A stretch of DNA of 64,000 nt, taken from assembly GCF_025860405.1 (NCBI RefSeq), contig NZ_CP063785.1:1612001-1676000 (forward strand). The letters are read 5' to 3'. The notes under the pieces were generated by a model that saw only the letters and a program-made list of their open reading frames with translations, was not told where the DNA came from and did no database searches. The position numbers were made by a program, and so were the translations under genes. The stretch comes from Tolypothrix sp. PCC 7712. GTDB taxonomy: Bacteria > Cyanobacteriota > Cyanobacteriia > Cyanobacteriales > Nostocaceae. This document shows positions 56,120 to 64,000 of this stretch, one piece after another (within the stretch, counting starts at the first letter, position 1; each line of letters begins with the position of its first letter).

Positions 56120-56743
56120 TAGTGATGAGGTAAATTTGCTGTAGTCAAAAAAAGAGTAGGTTTGTGGCTGCGTTGTTCTCTGCGAAACAGCTTTTACACC
56201 GCTAGCTGTAGTCGGTGAACAAAATAAACAGAACTCTAAATCTCATAAAAACTGAGCAATAGCGTCTCTGATTGCGATCGCCTGTTCTCGGATAGAGTAT
56301 CTAATTTAACTGCTCATTCAAGATATTTCATGCAATTTTAGGTATTTAAAGACTGTACAGGTCTCAGTATTGTTGATATTTTTTACTTTTTACAATTGTA
56401 AAAATACTTATTTGCAATATCTTAATGATGTTGGAACTCGAGAGTACTCCCGATTGTTGGAGTTCGAGCCGAAGATAGGAAAAATCTCTGATATTAATCG
56501 CATACTATCGCCTGATGCAGTTATAGCTGTGCCCTCACAAGTTCCTCAACTTTGAGATCTATAAGCATAGGTGTAAGCAAGTAAATCAGATTTTAGTGAA
56601 GGACTTGAAAATTTCTACCAATCTAGTACAGCAGCACGGGAATCAAAACACTAGCTCCTTGTAAATTTCCAGCAGCGAGCAGTACTAGCATCTAGAAACC
56701 AGAAACCTCACAGGCGATTTATCAACTCTCAGCGGAGGTACAT
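56120..56743. other. Spacer upstream of the UspA gene
   Basis: 624 bases. A 61-codon frame at 56370-56555 has no ribosome site or family. Probably holds promoters for DUF4231 (minus) and UspA (plus). Confidence 0.35.
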
Positions 56744-57271
56744 ATGTTCAACAAAATTCTAGTTGCATTGGATCGCTCGCCAATGGGAAAACAGGTTTTT
56801 GATCAAGCCTTAGCTTTAGCAAAGGTAACAGGAGCTAGTTTAATGCTAGTGCATGTGCTATCTGCGGAAGAAGAAGGTAGCCCTTACGCACCTATACTAT
56901 CCAATTTTGACTATTATCCAGGAATAGGCAGCCAAAGCTTTGAATATTATCAAAAGCAATGGGATATTTTTAAACATCAAGGTATTCAAATCCTACAGTC
57001 CTTCTGCGCCCAAGCAAACACAGCAGGCGTAAATGCAGAATATACCCAGCACCTTGGAAGCCCGGGTCGGATCATCTGTCAATTAGCAACTAGTTGGGGA
57101 GCTGATCTAATTGTTATGGGTCGTCGCGGTCACGCAGGACTCAAAGAACTATTTCTAGGTAGCGTCAGTAATTACGTCCTGCATCATGCTCCATGCTCTG
57201 TCCATGTTATGCATCTAACGGATGTTTCACAAGCTGAAACAGTGGTTCCAGAAAAGGCGAGTGTGACGTGA
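56744..57271 (+). CDS. Universal stress protein A family
   Basis: 175 residues, a single Usp domain. Starts MFNKILVALDRSPMGKQVF; ATP-binding motif G-2x-G-9x-G-(S) is present as GRRGHAGLKELFLGSVSNYV with the conserved C-terminal VLHHAPCSVHVMH. It is in the ATP-binding class. A good ribosome site (GCGGAGG) lies just before the ATG. Probably induced by stress or stationary phase; it leads a run of stress-flavoured genes (DUF3122, CBS-CP12, SDR). Confidence 0.93.
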   Translation: MFNKILVALDRSPMGKQVFDQALALAKVTGASLMLVHVLSAEEEGSPYAPILSNFDYYPGIGSQSFEYYQKQWDIFKHQGIQILQSFCAQANTAGVNAEYTQHLGSPGRIICQLATSWGADLIVMGRRGHAGLKELFLGSVSNYVLHHAPCSVHVMHLTDVSQAETVVPEKASVT

Positions 57272-57412
57272 TGGGGGATTGGGGACTGGGGGACTGGCGA
57301 TTGGGGATTGGGGACTGGGGACTGGGAAAAAGCAAAGGGAGCAGGGGGAAAATAAAAAATGCCAATTACCCAATGACAAATGACAAATGACAAATGACAA
57401 ATGACAAACTCC
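57272..57412. repeat. Heptamer arrays (GGGGACT type and CAAATGA type)
   Basis: GGGGATTGGGGACTGGGGG-like units at 57272-57328, then five perfect 7-bp ATGACAA units at 57372-57409. Confidence 0.8.
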
Positions 57413-57458
57413 AAATAAATAACCCTTGAGCCTCAAGCAAAATAAGGAGATACACCTA

Positions 57459-57974
57459 ATGTTGCGTCGCTTCCTACAATCATTTTGGTGGATGCTTTTG
57501 CTGGGGATATTAACGATGTTGATATTCCTAGGTTTAGAAATCAAATCCTATCAAACTGCGATCGCAGCTGTTACTCAATTTGAACAAGTACCAGGAGAGA
57601 TAATTTATCGCTCACATCTTAAATTAGACGATCAATCGGGTAATGTTTGGCAGGTTATTTTGTGGAAGCAAATTTATCCAGGTCATCCACCTAGCGTCAA
57701 TCTCCGACTGGTAGGGTTTCCGGGTTCTGCTGAATTGGTTCATCCGCAACCACTGCGAATTACTAAAGCGACAGGTGAGGTCTTGACTGCTCCCGATGTT
57801 TTTTTAGAGGAAGCACCAGTACCTAGCATTGGTCAGTATGATTTCCAAAATATATTGCCAAAATTGCCCATAGAACCGCTACAGCTTGGTATTCCTTTGC
57901 CTGGCCAGCACTTCATTAATATTTCTGTTCCGCCATCAGTCGTGCAGGAATGGCAATCAGTAGTTAGTAACTAA
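57459..57974 (+). CDS. DUF3122 protein
   Basis: 171 residues from the ATG at 57459, which has the ribosome site AAGGAG at the right distance; a TTG 33 bases upstream is less likely. An N-terminal hydrophobic segment (about 9-26) acts as a signal anchor or signal peptide (WMLLLGILTMLIFLGLE). The rest (FEQVPGEIIYRSHLKLDDQSG, WKQIYPGHPPSVNLRLVGFPG) matches DUF3122, a cyanobacterial family of unknown function. Between UspA and CBS-CP12 in the same direction. Confidence 0.8.
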   Translation: MLRRFLQSFWWMLLLGILTMLIFLGLEIKSYQTAIAAVTQFEQVPGEIIYRSHLKLDDQSGNVWQVILWKQIYPGHPPSVNLRLVGFPGSAELVHPQPLRITKATGEVLTAPDVFLEEAPVPSIGQYDFQNILPKLPIEPLQLGIPLPGQHFINISVPPSVVQEWQSVVSN

Positions 57975-58120
57975 TTATAAAATAGCAAATATCAAGCTAT
58001 TAGCTGTTAGACCAGAGAGCGATGCCAGTATTTCCAAAGAACTTTAAAGTTACCACTTGAGTGCTGGAAATTTGCGACCTTGTCTGCAGAGTTATTTAAA
58101 GATTCTCTGGGAGATAAATT

Positions 58121-58735
58121 ATGTTGAAAGCAGCAGATATTATGACTAAAGATGTTGCCACTATTCGCGGTTCGGCAACAGTAGCTGAAGCTGTTAAATT
58201 AATGAGAGCAAGAGACTGGCGAGCATTAATTGTAGATCGTCGCCACGAACAAGATGCTTACGGTATTGTTAGCGAAAGCGATATTACTTATAAAGTGATT
58301 GCTTATGGAAAAAATCCCCATGCAATACGCGTTTATGAGATTATGTCTAAACCTTGTATTACTATCAATCCAGACCTGGCTGTAGAATACGTTGCACGCT
58401 TATTTGCTGAGTATCATCTACATAGAGCGCCAGTTATCCAAGGTGAACTGCTGGGTATTATCTCACTCACAGATATTCTGGCTCATAGTGACTTTCTAGA
58501 ACAATCTGGAACAGCGCTACTGGAACAAGAACTGCAAGCAGAAATTAAGAGAGCTAGGATCATTTGTGCTGACACAGGTATTCGTTCGCGAGAATGTGCT
58601 GCTGCTTGGGATGCTGTCGAAGAAATGCAAGCAGAAATTTCTCACCAACGTGCTCATAAGCCTCCTAAGACAGCTTTTGAGGAATATTGCGAAGAATATC
58701 CAGAGGCTTCAGAAGCCAAAATTTATGACATGTAA
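58121..58735 (+). CDS. CBS-CP12 fusion protein
   Basis: 204 residues. Two CBS domains (about 2-62 and 70-126; ADIMTKDVATIRGSATVAEAV and YEIMSKPCITINPD), which sense adenine nucleotides, followed by a CP12-like tail (about 145-204). The tail has the Cys pair C149-C159 (IICADTGIRSREC), the core AAWDAVEEMQAEISHQRAHK and C190 (EEYCEEYPEASEAK). The usual second C-terminal Cys is Ala199, so only one of the two disulphide loops is possible. Canonical CP12 binds phosphoribulokinase and GAPDH to switch off the Calvin cycle; the fusion class is known in cyanobacteria. The ribosome site GGGAGA lies before the ATG. Confidence 0.9.
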   Translation: MLKAADIMTKDVATIRGSATVAEAVKLMRARDWRALIVDRRHEQDAYGIVSESDITYKVIAYGKNPHAIRVYEIMSKPCITINPDLAVEYVARLFAEYHLHRAPVIQGELLGIISLTDILAHSDFLEQSGTALLEQELQAEIKRARIICADTGIRSRECAAAWDAVEEMQAEISHQRAHKPPKTAFEEYCEEYPEASEAKIYDM

Positions 58736-58738
58736 TAA

Positions 58739-58824
58739 TTTGTCATTTGTCATTTGTCATTTGTCATTTGTCATTTGTCATTTGTCATTTGTCATTTGTC
58801 ATTTGTTATTTGTCATTTGTCATG
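58739..58824. repeat. TTTGTCA heptamer array
   Basis: About twelve 7-bp units of TTTGTCA, one variant (TTTGTTA). It is the reverse complement of the ATGACAA array at 57372-57409, so the two arrays form an inverted pair around the DUF3122 and CBS-CP12 genes. Confidence 0.9.
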
Positions 58825-58898
58825 TGGTAATGGGTAATTGGTAATTGCATTTTCTCCTCTGCTTCCTCATCTCCCTCATCTCCTTTATCGCCTCTACT

Positions 58899-59156
58899 TT
58901 AAAGTTCAGAAGCTGTATCTGGAGCAACTACTTCGCCAGTACCTATTTGTAATATCAAATCTTGGTCGGTAATCAATTCCGTAAGTTCTTTAACTTGCAA
59001 ATTCATTTCTTCGCAAGCTTGCCTTAATTCTTGGGCAAATCTGTTGAGATCGTTGCCATAACCACATTGGTAAGCAGCAGTTTCAATACCCTGTTTAGCA
59101 TTTGCTCTAGCACAATCTACTAATTCTGTACCGAGCAATGGTGTTGTGGATGCCAT
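58899..59156 (-). CDS. Conserved small cyanobacterial hypothetical protein
   Basis: 85 residues, predicted mostly helical with two cysteines (C15 and C31). Segments ELVDCARANAKQGIETAAYQCGYG, then a helix NRFAQELRQACEEMNLQVKELTELI, are a pattern found in other cyanobacterial hypothetical proteins. No signal peptide or membrane segment. Function unknown. It is downstream of the SDR gene on the same strand, 204 bases away. Confidence 0.65.
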   Translation of the reverse strand: MASTTPLLGTELVDCARANAKQGIETAAYQCGYGNDLNRFAQELRQACEEMNLQVKELTELITDQDLILQIGTGEVVAPDTASEL

Positions 59157-59281
59157 ATGTCTATTTGCTAATAATTACTTGTTGTTTAAAAATAGATTAC
59201 TAAGCAATTTAAATTTCTTCATCCATCTAATGGAGGACGAAGTATTCACCCCAAGGGTTACTAAATTTTATTTAATATGAT

Positions 59282-59317
59282 TCAGAACCCCAACTTATTA
59301 ACAACTCGGGGTTCTGA
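59282..59317 (-). terminator. Hairpin downstream of the SDR gene
   Basis: TCAGAACCCC / GGGGTTCTGA, a perfect 10-bp stem with a 16-base loop, 44 bases after the SDR stop on the minus strand. There is no T-run, so termination or processing is only probable. Confidence 0.5.
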
Positions 59318-59360
59318 GCATATAAAACTATATTGAACCTGCTAATTTTGCTCCCAGAAA

Positions 59361-60218
59361 TTAACCGTTGATTACATCTCCACCGTTAGGATGTATGACT
59401 TGACCAGAGATATAAGAACTGTCGTCAGAGGCTAAAAATACATAGCTAGGAGCAACTTCTTCAGGCTGTCCAGCGCGTTTCATAGGTACTTGTTTACCAA
59501 AATTTTCTACTTTTTCTTCGGGGAAAGTTGAGGGAATTAAAGGTGTCCAAATTGGGCCTGGTGCTACGGCATTTACCCGAATATTTTTTTCTACCAAGCT
59601 TTTTGATAAGGAACGAGTAAAGGCTACAATTGCACCTTTAGTAGCAGAGTAGTCCAGGAGTTGGGGGTTACCTTTATAAGCTGTTACTGATGTGGTATTA
59701 ATAATGGCACTGCCTTCTTGTAAGTGTTTTAATGCTGCTTTTGTCAAGAAGAACATCGAGAAAATATTGGTGCGAAAAGTGCGTTCTAACTGCTCTTTAG
59801 TAATATCCTCGATACTTTCTTGGGGATGTTGTTCAGCCGCATTATTAACAAGAATATCGAGCTTACCAAATTCATCTATTGTTTGTTGTACGGTGTGTTG
59901 GCAGAAATTTTCATCGCCAATATCGCCTGCGATCGCAACTGCACGCCGACCTTGTTGTTCTACTAAATGCTTGGTTTCTTTAGCATCATCGTGTTCGTTC
60001 AGGTAAACGATCGCCACATCTGCACCTTCTTTGGCAAATGCGATCGCCACAGCACGGCCAATCCCACTGTCACCACCCGTAATTAGTGCTACTTTATCTT
60101 TTAACTTGCCACTACCCTGATATTTAGCATCATCTGCTTGGGGTTTTGGCTGCATTTCCGATTCGTTACCAGGTGGCTGTTGTTGCTGGGGTGGTTGTAA
60201 AGTTTTCTCTTCTGGCAT
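59361..60218 (-). CDS. Short-chain dehydrogenase/reductase (stress-type)
   Basis: 285 residues. Pro/Gln-rich N-terminus (about 1-35), then a Rossmann fold: TGGDSGIGRAVAIAFA (NAD(P) site), LVNNAAEQHP, the catalytic Ser in NTTSV, and YSATKGA (Tyr and Lys of YxxxK), and the C-terminal SYISGQVIHPNGG. Best resemblance is to the YhdF/YtfG-like 'general stress protein 39' group of SDRs with a polar N-terminal tail. It is next to the stress-flavoured genes and divergent from the ATP-grasp gene. Substrate unknown. Confidence 0.9.
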   Translation of the reverse strand: MPEEKTLQPPQQQQPPGNESEMQPKPQADDAKYQGSGKLKDKVALITGGDSGIGRAVAIAFAKEGADVAIVYLNEHDDAKETKHLVEQQGRRAVAIAGDIGDENFCQHTVQQTIDEFGKLDILVNNAAEQHPQESIEDITKEQLERTFRTNIFSMFFLTKAALKHLQEGSAIINTTSVTAYKGNPQLLDYSATKGAIVAFTRSLSKSLVEKNIRVNAVAPGPIWTPLIPSTFPEEKVENFGKQVPMKRAGQPEEVAPSYVFLASDDSSYISGQVIHPNGGDVING

Positions 60219-60765
60219 AAAGCTTTTCCTACAAATTAACCAAGTCAGGATAAATGATGAATCATCAACTGATGCAATTACGAATTACGAATTACTAACT
60301 ACCTAATTGCCAAAAGTAAACCTTGGATCGAAAATTCAACCCAAGGGTTACTTTGTGTATTACTTAGCATTTATAAGTTGAAGCTGTTATAACCCGGATA
60401 TTAGCTCAACTTCACTGATGTTTGGTAAATCCACGTAACTAAAATAATTTCTCCCCACACCTAACACAATCTAATAACTTGAACACGGCAAACAAGTATA
60501 CAACTCTCTTGTGATGAAGGATTTATCCTGTTCATCTGCTTCAAAATTAACTTTTATGTTCTAAGACTTTATCAATCTAAAGATGTAAAAAAATTTTTGT
60601 TAGCTCAATCTTAAGGGGTAAATCCCAGAGAAATAGGAAATTCAGCATGATCCATTAAGTTACTGTACACAGCAATTGTTTAGCAGTCCTAGCTTGCGAT
60701 CTGAGCGCTCATCAAGATGTACCATAGTATTAATACAGTCTTGGGATCAAGACAGGGCAAGGGTT
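60219..60765. other. Divergent promoter region
   Basis: 547 bases between SDR (minus) and the ATP-grasp gene (plus), AT-rich, no gene. Minor ACGAATT repeats at 60278-60297. Confidence 0.4.
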
Positions 60766-62370
60766 ATGGTAACAGCTAATATTTCTGATTTAGACCAGGT
60801 TGATCGGTTTCGCCGTCTGCAATCCACTTTACGCGATCGCTGGAAAACTATCGAGCTATTCGATAACAGTGAGGCGGATATTTTAATCATTCCTTCTTTG
60901 AGTATTGACCAGCGAGAACTACAAAAGGTTGAAGGCTGCGAACATTATGAAGAAAGACTATTATTTTCTTTAATTCGGTTACGAAATCCGCGCACAAGGT
61001 TAATTTATGTAACATCAATGCCGTTGCATCCTAGCATTATTGATTACTATCTGCAACTGCTACCCGGAATACCTTTTTCCCATGCCCGCAATCGTTTACT
61101 ATTACTTTCTACTTACGATTCTTCTCTCAAACCTCTTAGTCAAAAGATTTTAGAACGTCCTCGCTTACTAGAGAGAATTAAGCAATCTTTGCGCCATGAA
61201 AAATCATTCATGGTTTGTTACAATTCCACATTTTTGGAAGCGGAATTATCTTTAAAATTAGATGTCCCTTTGTACGCTGCTGCACCAGATTTGCAGATTT
61301 GGGGTTCCAAAAGTGGTAGTCGGCAAATATTTGCTGAATGTGGTGTTCCCCATCCAGATGGTAGCCAAAGAGTTTGGAACCAGAAAGATTTAGCAGTCGC
61401 CGCTTGTGAGTTATGGGAACGCCAGCCAACATTGCAACGTATGGTAGTCAAACTCAATGAAGGTATATCTGGAGAAGGAAATGCGTTGCTAGATTTAAGA
61501 CCGATTATGAATGTAGCACCGGGAGAAGCTGATACTGCTCAAAGAATTGCTGCAATTAGCCATTGCTTTGCAACTATGCGCTTTCAAGCCAGCCAAGAGA
61601 CTTGGGCTAATTTTTCCGGACGCATCACAGAATTAGGGGCGATTGTTGAGGCTTTTGTTGAAGGAGAAATTAAGCGATCGCCTAGCGTCCAAGGACGGAT
61701 TACACCCACAGGTGAAGTCGAAATTCTCTCCACCCATGACCAAATCCTAGGCGGGCCAGATGGGCAAATTTATCTTGGTTGTCGATTCCCCGCCGATGAA
61801 CGCTACCGTTTGGAATTGCAGCAACTAGGTTTGCAAGTTGGGAGAAAACTTGCCCAAAAAGGTGCTTTAGAAAGGTTTGGCGTAGATTTTATCGCTGTTG
61901 ATCAGGGTAATGGACAATGGGATATTCAGGCGATCGAAATTAATCTGCGTAAAGGCGGTACTACCCATCCCTTTATGACGCTGAAATTATTAACCAATGG
62001 TCGCTATAACCTGTCTACTGGGTTATTTTATAGCCAACAAGGTCGTCCCAAATATTACATTGCTACCGACAACCTGCAAAAAGACCGTTATCAAGGATTA
62101 TTACCTAATGATTTGATGGATATCATCGCTCATTACAGATTACACTTTGATAGCTGCACGGAAACAGGTACAGTATTTCATCTTATGGGTTGTCTGTCGC
62201 AGTTTGGCAAGTTGGGATTAACCAGCATCGGTGATTCTCTACAGCAAGCTGAAGATATATACAACAAGGTTGTGAAAGTCATCGATCAAGAAAGTCGCAG
62301 TGACAATCAGGATTCACTATCATTCTCAGATTATGCCTTTCCCTTAATTTGGGATGGACATAGCCAGTAA
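60766..62370 (+). CDS. PGM1-related ATP-grasp peptide ligase-like protein
   Basis: 534 residues from the ATG at 60766 (MVTANISDLDQVDRFRRLQ); a TTG at 60676 could add 30 residues but has no ribosome site. The central part (about 200-440) is an ATP-grasp fold: VVKLNEGISGEGNALLD, IVEAFVEGE, EVEILSTHDQILGGPDG and the metal-binding AIEINLRKGGTTHP. It resembles proteins annotated as 'peptide ligase PGM1-related', after the actinobacterial pheganomycin ligase. Such an enzyme would join a carboxylate to an amine using ATP. Substrates are unknown, and no peptide gene is visible nearby. A terminator follows. Confidence 0.8.
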   Translation: MVTANISDLDQVDRFRRLQSTLRDRWKTIELFDNSEADILIIPSLSIDQRELQKVEGCEHYEERLLFSLIRLRNPRTRLIYVTSMPLHPSIIDYYLQLLPGIPFSHARNRLLLLSTYDSSLKPLSQKILERPRLLERIKQSLRHEKSFMVCYNSTFLEAELSLKLDVPLYAAAPDLQIWGSKSGSRQIFAECGVPHPDGSQRVWNQKDLAVAACELWERQPTLQRMVVKLNEGISGEGNALLDLRPIMNVAPGEADTAQRIAAISHCFATMRFQASQETWANFSGRITELGAIVEAFVEGEIKRSPSVQGRITPTGEVEILSTHDQILGGPDGQIYLGCRFPADERYRLELQQLGLQVGRKLAQKGALERFGVDFIAVDQGNGQWDIQAIEINLRKGGTTHPFMTLKLLTNGRYNLSTGLFYSQQGRPKYYIATDNLQKDRYQGLLPNDLMDIIAHYRLHFDSCTETGTVFHLMGCLSQFGKLGLTSIGDSLQQAEDIYNKVVKVIDQESRSDNQDSLSFSDYAFPLIWDGHSQ

Positions 62371-62401
62371 ACTTTTTGTAGTAATGTCTAAGCTTTACTA
62401 G

Positions 62402-62444
62402 ACAGGGCTTCAGCCTAGATTTTTAAGGCTAAAGTCCTGTTTTC
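62402..62444 (+). terminator. Terminator of the ATP-grasp gene
   Basis: ACAGGGCTTCAGCCT / AGGCTAAAGTCCTGT, 15-bp stem with two G-T pairs and a 9-base loop, followed by TTTT. Starts 32 bases after the stop codon. Confidence 0.8.
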
Positions 62445-63157
62445 TGCTGCATCAGCTACACCAATGGCGTAGCTTGCTTTTTCATAGGGGTACATGATGA
62501 AGTTCAAATTATCTGCTTACGTATGTTCTGTGTATTAAGTAATGGCGATGGTTTACACACTTGTGACAAGCGATCGCAATTAAAATCTTGCCAGGCTTTA
62601 CCTTCAGTTTCTAGAGTAAATTTCCAGCCAAAAACTGGTGATTTTTTGAATACAAGATACTATTAACCAGCTATTTATCACTATTTCAGCAATTTTGAAT
62701 AGCATTGGCATTCAATAATTTTGCGATTATAACTGAATAGTGACTTGCCACCAGCCTATGAGCTGCACTCACACATAAGAACGGCTCATCTACCCAATAC
62801 TACAGGTTGCTTCAACTCTTCACTCGTTCAAAAGTTCATTAAACCCAAAACTTGTAACAAAATATTTAAGTAACTAATACTTAAATACATTTTCATTTGC
62901 ATTATTTAAAACTAGTGATAATACGGTGAATCTTGAATAACAAAAAACATTTCAAAACGTTAATTTTGTCAGATTGAAATATTAGCCTCCTTCCAATCTC
63001 AGTCTGAAAAGTTTGCTGGTGTTGGTTTTCAGCTAATTTTGTCTATTCCATATAGCAAAATTAGTCTATCTTGCCTTGTCTTTATAAATACTTTGCTATA
63101 GGATGAATCAACCTTAGTAGAGTGTTATGTTTATTGCTTTAGTGTGAGGATTTTACT
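62445..63157. other. Spacer upstream of the last gene
   Basis: About 710 bases, AT-rich, no gene and no recognised operator. Confidence 0.4.
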
Positions 63158-64000
63158 GTGTTAAGAGGAAAAGTGTTAAGTATATTATTACTCAAGAGAT
63201 TGCCGTCTATTTCCTTAGGCTTAGGAAAAACGTTAGTAACTGGTATTTTGCTGACTACAGCGATTTCAACGCATCCTGCTGCTGCTGAGGATAAGTTATT
63301 AGCTGATAATACCAGCAGTGAATTTAGTCCTGCTGAAACAACATCAGAGGATTCCTCGGCTTTTGAGAGTGTCATACAGCAGGATATAGACTGGAGACAA
63401 GTCACCATAGAAGATAGCAGCCCCACTGTTGAATTCAGTTCTTCGCAAAGCTTGCAAGCATCTTCTGCTAGTTCTAATATTATTGCCAAGTCTAATGCAG
63501 ACTTAAGAGCAAAAGATTTACGATCACAAAAAACAGAAACCGCATTCAACCACAAAAAACCCACGCAAATTGCTCAAACAGATTCTTCTGGAGTTGTAGG
63601 CGATACTTTAGGAGAAGCCAATAGGTTACGCCAAGAATTATTAGTTGAACCCTTAGTTGAAATACCCAGAGCTCGCTTAGGCGGCGCACCTGCTTCTAGT
63701 GCTGGTACTCCCACAGCTTATGGTGCTAGCTGGGGTCAAGCTTTCATAGGTGGGGGAATATATATTCCTTTAGATCAAGGTAAAACAGATGGTTCACTAG
63801 CTCTAGGCTTTGGTTTAGGAGATGCAGTGAAATCTGTAGGGCTGGAAGTTGACCTCAATATTATCAGCGTAGGTGGTCAAAATACCAATTTTGGTGACTT
63901 TGGTGAAAGTGGCGGTATCGGTTTCAAGCTACACAAATACTTTGCTGATGGAACAGCAGTCGCTGTTGGTTGGTCTAACCCCATTAGCTGGGGGGATGCT
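63158..64000 (+). CDS. Secreted or outer-membrane protein, 5' part
   Basis: 281 codons are open from a GTG at 63158 to the window edge. The N-terminus has a basic region (KRLPS), a hydrophobic core (LGLGKTLVTGILLTTAIST) and a probable cleavage at HPAAA-ED. Residues about 45-135 are Ser/Glu/Asp-rich and probably flexible; from about 175 the sequence is Gly-rich beta-strand-like (GGGIYIPLDQ, LALGFGLGDAVKS, GFKLHKYF), suggesting a beta barrel. The start is tentative; upstream in-frame alternatives are poor. No family named. Confidence 0.65.
   Translation, partial: MLRGKVLSILLLKRLPSISLGLGKTLVTGILLTTAISTHPAAAEDKLLADNTSSEFSPAETTSEDSSAFESVIQQDIDWRQVTIEDSSPTVEFSSSQSLQASSASSNIIAKSNADLRAKDLRSQKTETAFNHKKPTQIAQTDSSGVVGDTLGEANRLRQELLVEPLVEIPRARLGGAPASSAGTPTAYGASWGQAFIGGGIYIPLDQGKTDGSLALGFGLGDAVKSVGLEVDLNIISVGGQNTNFGDFGESGGIGFKLHKYFADGTAVAVGWSNPISWGDA

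Noticed and set aside
56450..56500. tRNA T-loop-like GGAGTTCGAGCCGAAG
   Set aside because: No cloverleaf arms could be built around it.
56370..56555. 61-codon plus-strand frame upstream of UspA
   Set aside because: No ribosome site or family resemblance.
58739..58824. CRISPR-like array
   Set aside because: Units are 7 bp with no spacers; it is a simple tandem repeat.

Overview
The window looks like chromosomal DNA of a filamentous, probably heterocyst-forming cyanobacterium (Nostocales; Nostoc, Tolypothrix or Calothrix-like). Evidence: the HIP1 octamer GCGATCGC occurs very often; the DNA is AT-rich with long spacers full of short tandem 7-bp repeats; and the gene set is cyanobacterial: chlH, a form IB Rubisco operon rbcL-rbcX-rbcS, menD/menB for phylloquinone, a CBS-CP12 protein, SLH and DUF1565 proteins, a Nif11 protein and a NifV-type homocitrate synthase. 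No rRNA, tRNA or CRISPR array was seen.

Layout. 1-9 kb: the 5' two-thirds of chlH (minus), a nuclease-fold protein with an altered motif, a membrane fatty-acid hydroxylase-like protein, a HAD hydrolase, a complete 1.67-kb insertion sequence with a 6-bp target duplication, and a GDSL hydrolase. 9-11.3 kb: the Rubisco operon on the minus strand with a clear terminator and a long leader. 12-24.4 kb: mixed housekeeping genes (secreted seven-bladed propeller, panB, clpB, Nif11 peptide, DUF924, SRPBCC, rubredoxin, flavoprotein) separated by roughly 1-kb spacers that carry small non-autonomous elements.

25.2-37.5 kb is a co-directional Wzx/Wzy-type exopolysaccharide locus: initiating sugar transferase, flippase, polymerase, four glycosyltransferases, a Tat-exported GH10 glycoside hydrolase and a polysaccharide co-polymerase/BY-kinase. 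It ends in a strong terminator. Immediately downstream is a three-level nested insertion: a small inverted-repeat element is split by an IS5-family element, whose transposase is itself split by a 301-bp inverted-repeat element. Each level is supported by its own target duplication.

39-50 kb: a DUF1565/SLH surface protein with an 18-bp tandem repeat coding its Thr-Pro linker, an acetyltransferase, a REC-PAS-GGDEF regulator, folB, and menD and menB separated by an Rpn-type nuclease gene. A heptanucleotide repeat lies in frame inside menD. 50-64 kb: a peroxiredoxin-like protein, a DHA2 exporter, a stand-alone homocitrate synthase, a DUF4231 membrane protein, then a stress-flavoured group (UspA, DUF3122, CBS-CP12, SDR), an ATP-grasp ligase-like gene, and the start of a secreted protein cut by the window edge.

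Most gene calls rest on recognisable family motifs read by eye. Target duplications and inverted repeats were read directly from the bases. Family-wide claims (copy number elsewhere, conservation) could not be tested here.
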